NCBI RefSeq assembly: GCF_002813425.1 | Contig: NZ_PHUL01000001.1 | Coordinates: forward strand, 2,673,001-2,737,000 | Direction of reading: 5' to 3' | Source: Cellulophaga sp. RHA19 | GTDB taxonomy: Bacteria; Bacteroidota; Bacteroidia; Flavobacteriales; Flavobacteriaceae | Length of the DNA: 64,000 nt | In this document: piece by piece, positions 8,894-17,599 of the stretch | How the letters are laid out: each line of letters starts with the position of its first letter | Numbering within the stretch: the stretch's first letter is position 1 | Made by a program: the position numbers and the translations under genes | Notes under the pieces: generated by a model | What the model saw: only the letters and a program-made list of their open reading frames with translations | Databases searched by the model: none | Told to the model about the DNA's origin: nothing

Positions 8894-9624
8894 TAAAAGT
8901 AGTTATAGTAGAAGACGAGTTTAATGCTCAAAATACCTTATCTAAATTACTAAAATACACTCAAAAAGATATAGATGTAATAGCAACAATAGATACGGTT
9001 AATGATGCTATTTTATTTTTAAATGAAAATACACCAGATTTAGTTTTTATGGATATAGAACTAATTGGTGGTAATGCATTTACAATATTAGATGCATTAG
9101 ATAAAATATCTTTTAGAATTATTTTTACTACTGCTTATGATGATTTTGCTATACAAGCTATACGTGTAGATGCTATAGATTATTTACTTAAACCAATAGA
9201 TTCTGATGAGCTTACAGCGTGTATAGACAGGTTTAGAACTTTATACAAGCAAGATAAGAAGGTGCTTAGTTTAGAAATGAAAATTCAGGATTTAGAAACT
9301 AAGGACGAGCATAAGAATTTATTAATTAAAACCACTCAAGAGCAACACATATTGCCTTTAAATGACATTATTAGGTGCCAGTCTGATGGGAGTTACACTA
9401 TTTTTTACACAGCAGATAAAAAAATAATGAGTGCCCGTAATTTAAAGTATTATGAGAATATTTTAAGCGAACAAATATTTGTTAGAGTACACCAATCTCA
9501 TCTTATAAATATAAATTATATAGAGTCTATTGTGCTAAATAATATTTTATTAAAAGACGGAGAAAAAATTCCGTTAGCCTCTAGAAAAAAGAGCTACTTA
9601 AAACAGTTTTTAGCCAATTTGTAA
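8890..9624 (+). CDS. LytTR-family response regulator
   Basis: A 244-residue two-component regulator. The receiver domain (1-~118) has the acidic pair ED near residue 9, the phospho-acceptor D55 in LVFMDIEL, a switch Thr in IIFTTAYDD, and K in LLKPID. The C-terminal LytTR DNA-binding domain (~140-240) shows the family signatures IIRCQSDGSYTIFY, FVRVHQSHLINI and the closing IPLASRKKSYL. It is cognate to the overlapping kinase gene. Target genes are not evident, though the four-gene run directly downstream is a natural candidate. Confidence 0.92.
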   Translation: MIKVVIVEDEFNAQNTLSKLLKYTQKDIDVIATIDTVNDAILFLNENTPDLVFMDIELIGGNAFTILDALDKISFRIIFTTAYDDFAIQAIRVDAIDYLLKPIDSDELTACIDRFRTLYKQDKKVLSLEMKIQDLETKDEHKNLLIKTTQEQHILPLNDIIRCQSDGSYTIFYTADKKIMSARNLKYYENILSEQIFVRVHQSHLININYIESIVLNNILLKDGEKIPLASRKKSYLKQFLANL

Positions 9625-9734
9625 ACGGATTTAAAACAAAAAACAACGCTTGTAAAACCGTTTATCACATAAGTGTGTTTTAGTGCTATTTTAGAATCAT
9701 AGATTATTAAAATTAACACTTAAAACATACAATT

Positions 9735-10145
9735 ATGGGACTTAAAGAAAAGAAAATTACAAAAGCATTTCAAGACGAAAAATTTCCTGCGTTAAAAGAA
9801 CAAATAACTAAAGCAGCTGGCTTTGATGTTCCTTTAGAAATAGAATGGGAAACATTATTTGAAGACCGTTTTACGCATTTGTATATGGATACATATTCTC
9901 AAATTTATTTTGAGCCATTAGTAGAAGCTTTTACAGCAATTACTGCAGATGATATGGGTAAAGAAGCATTACAAGAAGGGCTTAAAAAAGTTGTAATTGT
10001 AAACAGAGATAATCACCACAATCCAGAAAGAGCTTATACTTTTACAGATGGTGTTTTAGAAGTAAATCACTGCCCAGTAAGTAATGCTCCAGATGTTAGT
10101 AGCAGAGTAAAAGTACTTACAAATTTGTTAGAGAATAACTTGTAA
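9735..10145 (+). CDS. Hypothetical protein
   Basis: A 136-residue cytosolic protein. Segments such as VPLEIEWETLF, KKVVIVN and a C-terminal DGVLEVNHCPVSNA give an alpha/beta appearance. I do not recognise the family. It leads a tight run of four genes (spacings 12, 14 and 36 bp) that ends at a terminator near 12000. The leader between 9625 and 9734 contains CACA-taag-TGTG at 9666-9677, a possible but unproven regulator site. Confidence 0.55.
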   Translation: MGLKEKKITKAFQDEKFPALKEQITKAAGFDVPLEIEWETLFEDRFTHLYMDTYSQIYFEPLVEAFTAITADDMGKEALQEGLKKVVIVNRDNHHNPERAYTFTDGVLEVNHCPVSNAPDVSSRVKVLTNLLENNL

Positions 10146-10157
10146 AATATAAGTTAT

Positions 10158-10619
10158 ATGCAAACTACTCTAAGAGATTTAACACAAGGAGAAATAAATA
10201 ATTTAGAGCTAGATTTAGATTTGGCGTATTCTATTTGTAAAAAATATGAACCTGATTTTAATGGTTCATTTACAGCTAGTCTGTTAACCAAAGTTTTTGG
10301 ACTTTGGTTAACAGATTCGTCAAATTTTGTAGCTAATGAAGATATAGCAGACTTTAACTCTAAATGTCTAACCAAACCAACGCCTAAAATGGTAGAGTTT
10401 GGTTTAGGAAGTGCTTACGGCGAAGTCCTAAACGAGGAGTTTGGTACCAGTTGGAAGCATATTACAGATGAGTATGGTGCAGAAATTTGCATTCGTAATG
10501 AAGATCCTGTGTATACTACTTTCCCTTATACAATAGTTCAAAAAAGAATAGATTCTAAAGAAACTTCTTTTTTTGAGCCTATAATGGAAACTATGAGGTA
10601 TAACATAGGTAAAAAATAA
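10158..10619 (+). CDS. DUF3806-like protein
   Basis: A 153-residue cytosolic protein. The C-terminal half resembles DUF3806: FGLGSAYGEVLNEEFGTSW followed by a D-E-Y-G-AE strand and then TTFPYTIVQKRI, which matches the family's 'ypfs.v.kR' step. No catalytic residues are known for this family. It lies 12 bp after one unknown gene and 14 bp before another, within the 9735-11944 run. The assignment rests on pattern resemblance and should be treated as tentative. Confidence 0.45.
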   Translation: MQTTLRDLTQGEINNLELDLDLAYSICKKYEPDFNGSFTASLLTKVFGLWLTDSSNFVANEDIADFNSKCLTKPTPKMVEFGLGSAYGEVLNEEFGTSWKHITDEYGAEICIRNEDPVYTTFPYTIVQKRIDSKETSFFEPIMETMRYNIGKK

Positions 10620-10633
10620 GAGGCAATTATTTA

Positions 10634-11188
10634 ATGACAGATGATGATAAGGGAAAAGTAGACCTGCAAAAGTCAATAGTAAATAACACCTATGCAGGTT
10701 TATTGTTGTTTTATAGAGATTGTGATTTAGATGAATCATTAATTTCTAAGTACAAAAAAAATCAAATTTTAAAAGAAGAAGGCTTTACAGACGTATCTGC
10801 ATTTAGTGCAGGCTTGTCTAAAAAGGTTAGGTTTACAATTGCAAGTAACAAAGCCATAAATATGGCTAAAATTAATCCGGATGTAGCTAAGTTTGGCTTT
10901 TATGTAGTTAGGGCGCCTGGCTTTTTTAAAGTGTTAGATGTATATAAAACAGGAGATAAAACACATATTATTTTACTTCATATAGATAAAGATTATGTTG
11001 TGTTTTTTAAAAGGAGCAGCATGTCTTTAGACGAACAAATTATAAACTTAGCAAAAAAGAGATTTTCAAGAAATTTAGTAGCAGATTATAATGTGTTTTT
11101 ATATGAAGAAGAATGGCTAGAGAGAACTAAAAACCCTATAGGAATGACTGATGATGGAGAGCTTTTTTTACTTACAGCCAATAAATAA
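10634..11188 (+). CDS. Hypothetical protein
   Basis: A 184-residue soluble protein, alpha/beta in appearance. It has hydrophobic strands such as KVRFTIASN, FGFYVVRAPGF and DKTHIILLHIDKDYVVFF. No signal peptide or known motif is present. It is the third gene of the 9735-11944 run and is preceded by a purine-rich AGAGG 16 bp before its ATG, which is unusual here because most starts in the window lack any such sequence. Confidence 0.55.
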   Translation: MTDDDKGKVDLQKSIVNNTYAGLLLFYRDCDLDESLISKYKKNQILKEEGFTDVSAFSAGLSKKVRFTIASNKAINMAKINPDVAKFGFYVVRAPGFFKVLDVYKTGDKTHIILLHIDKDYVVFFKRSSMSLDEQIINLAKKRFSRNLVADYNVFLYEEEWLERTKNPIGMTDDGELFLLTANK

Positions 11189-11224
11189 AACTAAAAAAAC
11201 CAAGATTAATACTTAAAAATGTAA

Positions 11225-11944
11225 ATGGAAAACGAAAAAAATAACCAAGAATTAAATATGGCTGACTTTAAGATAATAGAGAAATTAAAACCACAATCTT
11301 TTAATGATTTAGTTGAAAATTATGCAGGTTTGTCTTTTGAAAAACAATATGTTTTTGGCGATGTAATAGGAGATAATGGTTGGCAACTAGATATGGGTAA
11401 AGCTACTATTACTTTTGGAGAGTTATCTTTTCCAATACAAGTAATAGGTTCATTATCTTTTAATACAAGTTCTTGGATGTGGGGTTGGGCAAACACGCAA
11501 AGCGGAATTCCAGAAAATTTATTGCTACAGTCTAATAAGTTGAAAGAATTTGGAGAAGAACATGCTATTAAAGAGCTTATAGAACCTCATTTTAATGTAG
11601 ATGAAAATTTTGAGCATAAAATGGGAATGGTTGCTTGTGGTTTGTTTAACTCTAAAAGCTACTACTGTGCTAATTACGGACAAGGAACATTGGTTGTAAC
11701 TATAGATGATGATAAAATACCAGCAATAGATAAGAGCAAACTAGAGAAGGTTTTAACTGTATTTCCTCAGTTAATAAGCTCTATAAGTATAGCGCACGTG
11801 AGTGCTTTAAAAAACTATTTAATAGATCGTGACTTTAAACTTAGTATGTCTGATAAGGAGATAAAAGGAGAAAAAGATGGTAAAGTAGTTACGGCTGAGT
11901 TTGATGATTTAGGAAGGTTACAGTCCTTAAGTGGTAAACTCTAA
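11225..11944 (+). CDS. DUF6882 domain-containing protein
   Basis: A 239-residue cytosolic protein. Its central part matches the DUF6882 pattern: QVIGSLSFNTSSWMWGWAN, then 'LLLQSNKLKEFGEEHAIKELI', then a strand/helix pair with MVACGLFNSKSYYC. That tryptophan-rich 'W.W.wan' segment is typical of the family. The C-terminal ~60 residues add a short beta-rich tail (KVVTAEFDDLGRL). Function is unknown. It is the last gene of the 9735-11944 run and is followed by a good terminator hairpin. Confidence 0.6.
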   Translation: MENEKNNQELNMADFKIIEKLKPQSFNDLVENYAGLSFEKQYVFGDVIGDNGWQLDMGKATITFGELSFPIQVIGSLSFNTSSWMWGWANTQSGIPENLLLQSNKLKEFGEEHAIKELIEPHFNVDENFEHKMGMVACGLFNSKSYYCANYGQGTLVVTIDDDKIPAIDKSKLEKVLTVFPQLISSISIAHVSALKNYLIDRDFKLSMSDKEIKGEKDGKVVTAEFDDLGRLQSLSGKL

Positions 11945-11973
11945 ATATTAGAATCCAACTAAACCAAATAAGT

Positions 11974-12008
11974 AAAGCTCTGTAGCGTAAATGTTACAGG
12001 GCTTTTTA
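11974..12008 (+). terminator. Rho-independent terminator
   Basis: The stem AAAGCTCTGTA pairs with TACAGGGCTTT (11 bp with one G-U), followed by T residues. It lies 30 bp after the DUF6882 gene. Confidence 0.75.
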
Positions 12009-12115
12009 TGTTTTAAGTATTTAAATAGTATCAAAATTGAATAATAAACATTAAATTCTTAATTAATTTTTTAGTTTTATTTTCTTAAAAAATAATCTGA
12101 TATCAAACTAAATAA

Positions 12116-12604
12116 ATGAACAACCAATTAAGTCTAATTAAAACTAAAATTTACGATAAGTGTAAACTCACCATAACCAACTTTATATTAGAAGAAGAAA
12201 GTAAGGAATATGATGCTTGCAGGTTTTTGTTAGGCGGACACGTTATTATTAGCAGAAACTCTAAAATAACACCTAAAAAACTTGGTCAGTTTGTTACGTT
12301 TTGGAAAAGAAGTAAAAGTGGACCAATAGAGCCATTTAATGCCACAAATAACATAGATTTTTTTATTGTAAACGTAGCAGATCAAGATAAGTTAGGGCAA
12401 TTTGTTTTTCCTAAATCTGTTTTACTAAAAAAAGGAATACTATCTACAGAGAAAAAGGAGGGTAAAAGGGCATTTAGAGTATACCCTAGTTGGGTTGTGC
12501 CAATAAGTAAACAGGCTTTAAAAACCCAAGAGTGGCAATTAAAATATTTTTATATTATTAATGATGAAATCAATCTAGAGGAGGTTAATGCTCTTTATAG
12601 TTAG
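12116..12604 (+). CDS. MepB family protein
   Basis: A 162-residue cytosolic protein that matches the MepB family, named from the mepRAB multidrug-resistance operon of Staphylococcus aureus, where MepB itself has no assigned activity. Family-typical segments are CRFLLGGHVIISRNSKITPKK, KLGQFVTFWKR with PFN, then IDFFIVNV, KLGQFVFPKSVLLKKGIL, and the ending FRVYPSW. There is no efflux pump or MarR regulator next to it, so the mep context is absent. It appears to be a single-gene unit. Confidence 0.75.
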   Translation: MNNQLSLIKTKIYDKCKLTITNFILEEESKEYDACRFLLGGHVIISRNSKITPKKLGQFVTFWKRSKSGPIEPFNATNNIDFFIVNVADQDKLGQFVFPKSVLLKKGILSTEKKEGKRAFRVYPSWVVPISKQALKTQEWQLKYFYIINDEINLEEVNALYS

Positions 12605-12732
12605 TTCATATAAGTTAAATTAATTCCCTGTAAAAAGGGTGGTGTTTTCACTAGATATAGGCTTATAATCCTAGTGAAATAGTTACATCTTTGAAGTATC
12701 TAAATATTGTAATACAACTTTAAAAAGATGGT

Positions 12733-13227
12733 ATGAAACTAAAACACACTTTATCTCTAATATTACTAGCAGCTTTGTTTTTTACTTCTTGTAAAGACCG
12801 GCAATATGCTTCTAACATACAAACCAACTATCTAACTAAAAGTAAGGGAGATATTTTTATGAGTAGTAGAATAGAACTATTAGAAGATACCATTAGAGAC
12901 TTGAAAAAAGAGGTAGCTTCTTTAACGTCTTATAAATCAAAGGTTGTAAGCGGAAAATTAATATTTGGAGTAGAAGTTGCAACTTTTCAGCCTTGTGGCA
13001 GTGATAAAATATTTTGGATTACTGATAACTATAAAAAAACTGGTAAATTAGAGAAACTTTATTATGCCTTGGCAAACGGAAAAGAACCTTATAGTCCTAT
13101 TTACGCTAAAATTGAAATAATAGATAAAGGCAAGGATAAGTATGGTTTTGCAGCAGATTACAATGGTACATATGAGTATGTTAATGTTTTAGAGGTAAGA
13201 CATATAAAGTCTTCAGATTGTAAATAA
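12733..13227 (+). CDS. Lipoprotein of unknown function
   Basis: A 164-residue protein with a lipoprotein signal peptide (hydrophobic core LSLILLAALFFT followed by S-C20). After a polar linker there is a short coiled-coil stretch (~residues 42-66, RIELLEDTIRDLKKEVASL) and then a compact beta-rich domain to the end. No family is recognised. The product is presumably anchored in the periplasm or outer membrane. It lies 9 bp before the DUF1287 gene, so the two are probably co-expressed envelope proteins. Confidence 0.65.
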   Translation: MKLKHTLSLILLAALFFTSCKDRQYASNIQTNYLTKSKGDIFMSSRIELLEDTIRDLKKEVASLTSYKSKVVSGKLIFGVEVATFQPCGSDKIFWITDNYKKTGKLEKLYYALANGKEPYSPIYAKIEIIDKGKDKYGFAADYNGTYEYVNVLEVRHIKSSDCK

Positions 13228-13236
13228 AATTATATA

Positions 13237-13818
13237 TTGATGAAAAAAATACTTTTACTCTTATTTTTAGGTATACAATTTGGCTTTGCGCAAACAAGTG
13301 TTAAACAAATTAGCTTGTCAGACGCCGCATTGCAATTAACCAAGGATAATGTAACCTACGATCCTAGCTATTTTTCTATAGATTATCCTAATGGCGATGT
13401 GCCTAGTGATAAAGGTGTTTGTACAGATGTTATAGTTAGAGCGTACCGAAAATTAGGAATAGATCTACAAAAAAATGTGCATTTAGATATGAAGTCTAAT
13501 TTTAATGTCTACCCAAAATTATGGGGTTTAAAAACTACAGATAAAAATATAGATCACCGCAGAGTACCTAATTTAATGACCTATTTTAAAAGAAAAGGAG
13601 AAGAAAAATTAATATCTAAAAAAGCAGAAGATTATGTTGCTGGCGATATAGTTTGTTGGAATTTAGGAGGAGCCATTACACATATTGGTATTGTTGTAAA
13701 TAAAAAATCTAAAGATGGTAAAAGAAACTTAATTGTACACAATATTGGAGGTGGCCAAGTTTTACAAGATTGCCTTTTTTCTTTTAAAATTATTGGTCAT
13801 TATAGGTATAAAATATAG
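13237..13818 (+). CDS. DUF1287 domain-containing protein (NlpC/P60-like), secreted
   Basis: A 193-residue protein with a cleavable signal peptide (FGFA|Q at ~18). The mature part matches DUF1287, which has an NlpC/P60-like cysteine-peptidase fold. It shows DKGVC62TDVIVRAYRKLGIDLQ with the candidate catalytic Cys, the HRRVPNLMTYF segment, and ITH148IGIVV with the candidate His in a GDIVCWN context. This suggests a periplasmic hydrolase that may act on peptidoglycan peptides, but that is inference from the fold. It pairs with the lipoprotein 9 bp upstream. Confidence 0.8.
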   Translation: MMKKILLLLFLGIQFGFAQTSVKQISLSDAALQLTKDNVTYDPSYFSIDYPNGDVPSDKGVCTDVIVRAYRKLGIDLQKNVHLDMKSNFNVYPKLWGLKTTDKNIDHRRVPNLMTYFKRKGEEKLISKKAEDYVAGDIVCWNLGGAITHIGIVVNKKSKDGKRNLIVHNIGGGQVLQDCLFSFKIIGHYRYKI

Positions 13819-13942
13819 ACTTTATTACCCTGTAAACTGCTAGTTTGTTTTTACCATAAGTAGGTTATTTTTAAGCACTAAATATCTTCAACTTTGTTAC
13901 CTTAATATTTGTAAAGAACCAACAGGTAAACGTTTAATTTAT

Positions 13943-14533
13943 ATGCGTATTTATAAAACTATTACATACTTCTGCTTTTTTTTGGTAATGTGCTCTTGCG
14001 CAACACTAAAAAATACACCTACGGCAGCAAATAGGGTAGAGTTAACAGCAGATAATTTACATTTAATAAATGGTACATATCAAAATAACATAAAAAATAC
14101 GCCTTACGCTTCAGAGTTTTTTTGGGGATCTTTTTTTAGCAAAAAGGAGAGTGATGCTGTTTATGGTAATGAGTCCAAAGAAAAACCACCTTTTTTTATC
14201 ACACTAAAAGCAGTAAACAAAAAAAGAATAAATGCAACTGTTACGGTAAATGATAGTGTTTTAAAAACAATAAAAATTAGAGGCCGAATTAAAAATGGAT
14301 ACTTTGAACAAAACAGAAAAATGTATATTATTCCTATTGCAATTATAAATGTTGCTTATTCATCAAAATTTAGAATAGGACTAATGAGTAATAGCAACGT
14401 TACTACAGATTTCCAAAAGATAGAAACAGGAACGGTCTACTTTTTTCATCCATTTAATAACAATATTGCTAGTTATAATTTAGAACATAAAAAAACAGCT
14501 AATTTTATTACAGCTCAAAGAGTTTTTAAGTGA
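13943..14533 (+). CDS. Lipoprotein of unknown function
   Basis: A 196-residue protein whose N-terminus has a hydrophobic stretch ending MCSC, with Cys19 (or Cys17) as the likely lipidation site. The mature part is basic and beta-rich and has no domain I recognise. It is followed at 79 bp by a small membrane-protein gene. The upstream gap of 124 bp could hold its own promoter. Confidence 0.6.
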   Translation: MRIYKTITYFCFFLVMCSCATLKNTPTAANRVELTADNLHLINGTYQNNIKNTPYASEFFWGSFFSKKESDAVYGNESKEKPPFFITLKAVNKKRINATVTVNDSVLKTIKIRGRIKNGYFEQNRKMYIIPIAIINVAYSSKFRIGLMSNSNVTTDFQKIETGTVYFFHPFNNNIASYNLEHKKTANFITAQRVFK

Positions 14534-14612
14534 GATACAATTAAAACAACAAAAATAGACACAAAATAAAAGTAATTAATAGCAGTTACAAATACTAAAA
14601 AGGCAATATAAG

Positions 14613-14900
14613 ATGTTTTACATTATAATAATTATACTAACTATAATTAGTGCATTAACACTAGGTATGTTTAGGAAAAATGCTGTAACACAACCTAAAA
14701 AATATATAGTTGTAGTGTCTGCAATAGGCTTAGTTGTAAGCCTAATAATGGGGTTTTATATAGGAACCGCGTATACTCACGGTTTTGATATTCCGTGGTG
14801 GTTTTTTAGTATTCTATTTTTTATAATGATACTAGTCCCGTGCCTTATTTTAGTTGCATTAGCACAATTAAAATTAAAAGTAAAAAAGCACAGAGATTAA
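14613..14900 (+). CDS. Small membrane protein, three predicted helices
   Basis: A 95-residue protein that is nearly all hydrophobic. Segments lie at about residues 1-18, 31-53 and 62-86, ending in a basic KLKVKKHRD tail. No family is recognised. It precedes the second DUF4272 gene by 20 bp. An alternative in-frame start for that gene would overlap it, but this is judged unlikely. Confidence 0.55.
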   Translation: MFYIIIIILTIISALTLGMFRKNAVTQPKKYIVVVSAIGLVVSLIMGFYIGTAYTHGFDIPWWFFSILFFIMILVPCLILVALAQLKLKVKKHRD

Positions 14901-14920
14901 AAAGTAATTCTAGAACAGTA

Positions 14921-15520
14921 ATGAAAGATGATTTAAATAATAAAAACTTAGATATGGATAACGAAGAGTTAGAAGATGATATGCAAGTAAGAACTAAAAC
15001 TGCAGTAGCAGAACGTATTTTAGGTTTGCTAGCAATTATAGGTAAGGTTCATCAAGGACAAGAACCTAGTTTTAAGTCTTGGGTTACCAATAATGGCATA
15101 AATAATTACTTGTCTTTTAAAGAAACAGAATTTATAAATTCAGTAGAGCCAGAAGAAAATGACATTGTATACTATAGTTGGCGAGCAGAGGCCTTAACAT
15201 CTTTGTTTTGGGCTGTAAATTTAATAGAAGAAATGCCAGCCTTAAATACACAGTTTGATGTGTACAGCATTAGAGAGCTTGCCGAAATAATAGGCAACCC
15301 TAAAGCATTTATAAAATCTGTTACGCTAAGGTCTGATGAGGATTTAATGGCCATAGAAACAGAGTTGTATAATCAGCATTGGCGAGTAAGAGACGCACAA
15401 TTATTTGGTAAAGAAATGCCAGAAGAATTAAACCCTAGTGTTGTATATGAAAGAAGATATGCACTTAGTTGGATAATTGGCTATGGTGATGATTGGGACA
15501 GTGTGCCAACAGACACCTAA
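14921..15520 (+). CDS. DUF4272 domain-containing protein (short paralogue)
   Basis: A 200-residue protein consisting of the DUF4272 domain only. Segments include RTKTAVAERILGLLAII, WRAEALTSLFWAVNLIEEMP and the end VVYERRYALSWIIGYGDDW. It lacks the ~200-residue N-terminal part present in its paralogue at 403-1617. The ATG at 14921 (MKDDLNN) is preferred. An in-frame ATG at 14840 would add 27 basic, Cys/Ser-rich residues and overlap the upstream gene. Function is unknown. Confidence 0.72.
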   Translation: MKDDLNNKNLDMDNEELEDDMQVRTKTAVAERILGLLAIIGKVHQGQEPSFKSWVTNNGINNYLSFKETEFINSVEPEENDIVYYSWRAEALTSLFWAVNLIEEMPALNTQFDVYSIRELAEIIGNPKAFIKSVTLRSDEDLMAIETELYNQHWRVRDAQLFGKEMPEELNPSVVYERRYALSWIIGYGDDWDSVPTDT

Positions 15521-15554
15521 AAATTATAATTAGTATGTTAATACAGTAAAAAAC

Positions 15555-15597
15555 ACAAGGCGTTAAATCTATGGTAAAATAGAACAATACGCCTTGT
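15555..15597 (+). terminator. Weak hairpin after the DUF4272 gene
   Basis: ACAAGGCGT pairs with ACGCCTTGT (9 bp perfect) around a 25-nt AT-rich loop. No strong T-run follows, so it may be a terminator or a leader structure for the PLP enzyme gene. Confidence 0.35.
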
Positions 15598-15648
15598 ATC
15601 ACTTCATAAAAAAGTCTAATTAACGTATCTTGCAGGCTTCTTTTAAAG

Positions 15649-17505
15649 ATGAATCTTATGCAAGACAATAAAACACTAAATTATATAAAAGATGTAGTAG
15701 CAAATATGCCAAAAGATTGGTTAAACTTAACTACACATCGTCTAGATATCTACAATGAAGAACTAGCTAAAGTTCAGTTTTTAAACGAGCTAGAGGCTTT
15801 ATATGTAGCAAATAATAGTACTACAACTGCTTTAAGTGAGTTACACACTGCTTATGACTACATTAGACTAGGTCATCCTTTATCTTGTGTGCTAGAGTGG
15901 GGAATAGCAAAACTACACGGTTTAGACACACAAAATGTAATAAGTTTTGACTCTAACACTGTTCCTGTTTTATCAATATTGCGTAAAAATTTATTTGATA
16001 AAAAAGAAACTCAAATACTATATACAGGTGAGTTGCCAGCTAATTTTAATGTAGATGTTATTAAAAATGTTTATGGCTACAATTTCAACCTAAAAAAAAT
16101 AAATAGCGCTAATGATGTTACTGCTTTTAATGGTAGTACCGTTTTTATTGAAGATCAGAAAACCATTGGTGCAGTTACCTTAAATTCTAACATAGATTTT
16201 TACATAAGCCTACACGGCAAATTAGGTAGTGTTTTAGTAGTTAATACTACAGAGAATACTGCTACTTATGTAAAAGACATACAGCACGTGCGCAGAAGAG
16301 AAACAATTGCAATGACACCTGCAAACTCGCTTTTAGCTTTAAACTCACTTACAGCAGAAGCAGAGTATGTATATGAAGAAGAAGACGTAAAGGCAGATAA
16401 GGCAAGTGTTTTAGCATCTATAAAAGACATTACCCGCGCAAGTACCAAACCATTAGTAGCCTCTAGCGGATTATCTATACAATATGCTATTTTAATGGGC
16501 TTGGTTAATGATGCGTTAGAAAACCATAAAGGAAAAGCTATAAAAATTATTGTACCACCAAACTGTTATGGCGGTACAAATGACCAGGCTAGGAGAGTAG
16601 CAGCTTGTTTACAAAATGTTGCTATAGTAGATTTGCCTGTAGATGGTGATAATGATATGGTACAAAGCGTACACACTGTTTTAGACGCTATTGCAGCAGA
16701 GGATGCAGTGCCTTTAATTATAGCAGAAATACCAACAAATCCACGTGTAGAAGTTCCAGATTTAATTGCGTTAAAAGATGCATTAAGCAAGGAGCGTAAA
16801 ACACCATCTGGAGCAATAGCAATAGATCCTGTTTTTATATTAGATCAGACATTTTGCCCTAACGTACACTTTTTAGGAGAAGATGATGTATTATCTTCTG
16901 TTAGAATAATTTCTTTTGCAAGTGGCTCAAAATTTCCTAGTGGAGGAAAATGTACAGCTGGTTACTGTGTTGGTAATACTAAGGCAGCAGACCTAATGGA
17001 GAAAATAGAGTTGCATTTAACGCTTTGTGATAATGAAGCAACGGCATTGCAGTATAGTATATTGGCAGAACAATTGCCAAGTATGAACCAGAGAATTGCA
17101 GATGCGTATACAAATACGCGTGACTTTGTAAACTTTATACACGCTAATTTACCAGGAGCAAAAATTAACTTTGTGTCTAAAGAGTTAGCATCAGAAGGCT
17201 TTACACCGTCTGTTTTTTCTCTAGACCTACCAACTAAAGGTAATACAGAAGAAGAAAGAGAAACATACAAACGTGCATTAAATTTAAAATTGATTAATTT
17301 AATGATAACTAAAATACCAAACGAGAGTAAGTTTTGTGTTAGTTACGGACAATTAAAAGGGTGCTACTGGACTATACCAGCAACCTCTACACAAGGAACA
17401 ACAAAAGAAGGTGATAAGGATTATATAGTACGTGCATCTTTATCTCCTAATTTAGACTTAGATTTACACAAACAAGTGTTTTTAGAGTTTGTAGCATCAA
17501 TCTAA
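15649..17505 (+). CDS. Cys/Met-metabolism PLP-dependent enzyme, long form
   Basis: A 618-residue PLP enzyme of fold type I related to cystathionine gamma-synthase and beta-lyase. The C-terminal ~380 residues hold the family marks: EIPTNPRVEVPDL (for the usual ESPTNP), an aspartate in AIDPVFILDQTF, and the Schiff-base lysine K428 in FASGSKFPSGG, which replaces the usual SATKY..GH. The N-terminal ~235 residues are extra compared with ordinary ~390-residue members. Substrate is uncertain: cystathionine or O-acetyl/succinyl-homoserine are the likely classes. It is a single gene with a terminator-like hairpin after it. Confidence 0.8.
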   Translation: MNLMQDNKTLNYIKDVVANMPKDWLNLTTHRLDIYNEELAKVQFLNELEALYVANNSTTTALSELHTAYDYIRLGHPLSCVLEWGIAKLHGLDTQNVISFDSNTVPVLSILRKNLFDKKETQILYTGELPANFNVDVIKNVYGYNFNLKKINSANDVTAFNGSTVFIEDQKTIGAVTLNSNIDFYISLHGKLGSVLVVNTTENTATYVKDIQHVRRRETIAMTPANSLLALNSLTAEAEYVYEEEDVKADKASVLASIKDITRASTKPLVASSGLSIQYAILMGLVNDALENHKGKAIKIIVPPNCYGGTNDQARRVAACLQNVAIVDLPVDGDNDMVQSVHTVLDAIAAEDAVPLIIAEIPTNPRVEVPDLIALKDALSKERKTPSGAIAIDPVFILDQTFCPNVHFLGEDDVLSSVRIISFASGSKFPSGGKCTAGYCVGNTKAADLMEKIELHLTLCDNEATALQYSILAEQLPSMNQRIADAYTNTRDFVNFIHANLPGAKINFVSKELASEGFTPSVFSLDLPTKGNTEEERETYKRALNLKLINLMITKIPNESKFCVSYGQLKGCYWTIPATSTQGTTKEGDKDYIVRASLSPNLDLDLHKQVFLEFVASI

Positions 17506-17529
17506 AAACAGTTTAAAAACGCATTTATA

Positions 17530-17580
17530 AATCGTAGATTGAGAATTGTCTTAAGGCTTTCTCAGTTTACGATTTCGTTT
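17530..17580 (+). terminator. Strong hairpin terminator after the PLP enzyme
   Basis: Arms 17530-17545 and 17559-17574 pair over 16 positions with two G-U pairs, with a 13-nt loop and then TTTCGTTTTTT. It lies 25 bp after the stop codon. The TTCGTTTTTT-ATCAAT tail recurs at 17923 and 18236, linking it with the repeat region. Confidence 0.7.
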
Positions 17581-17599
17581 TTTAATCAATGAATCTCAA

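Noticed and set aside
9666..9677. CACA-TAAG-TGTG as a LytTR operator
   Set aside because: Only four base pairs per arm and no second half-site as LytTR proteins usually need; mentioned only as context.
12646..12679. TTTCACTAG/CTAGTGAAA inverted repeat before the lipoprotein gene at 12733
   Set aside because: Nine base pairs with a 16-nt loop in AT-rich DNA, with no second copy; too weak to call a regulatory site.
14840..14920. Upstream in-frame start of the short DUF4272 gene
   Set aside because: It would overlap the membrane-protein gene by 61 bp and add a basic segment unlike the family; the ATG at 14921 fits better.
15465..15668. 67-codon minus-strand frame between the DUF4272 and PLP genes
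   Set aside because: It overlaps both neighbours and the hairpin at 15555-15597, and it has no recognisable features.
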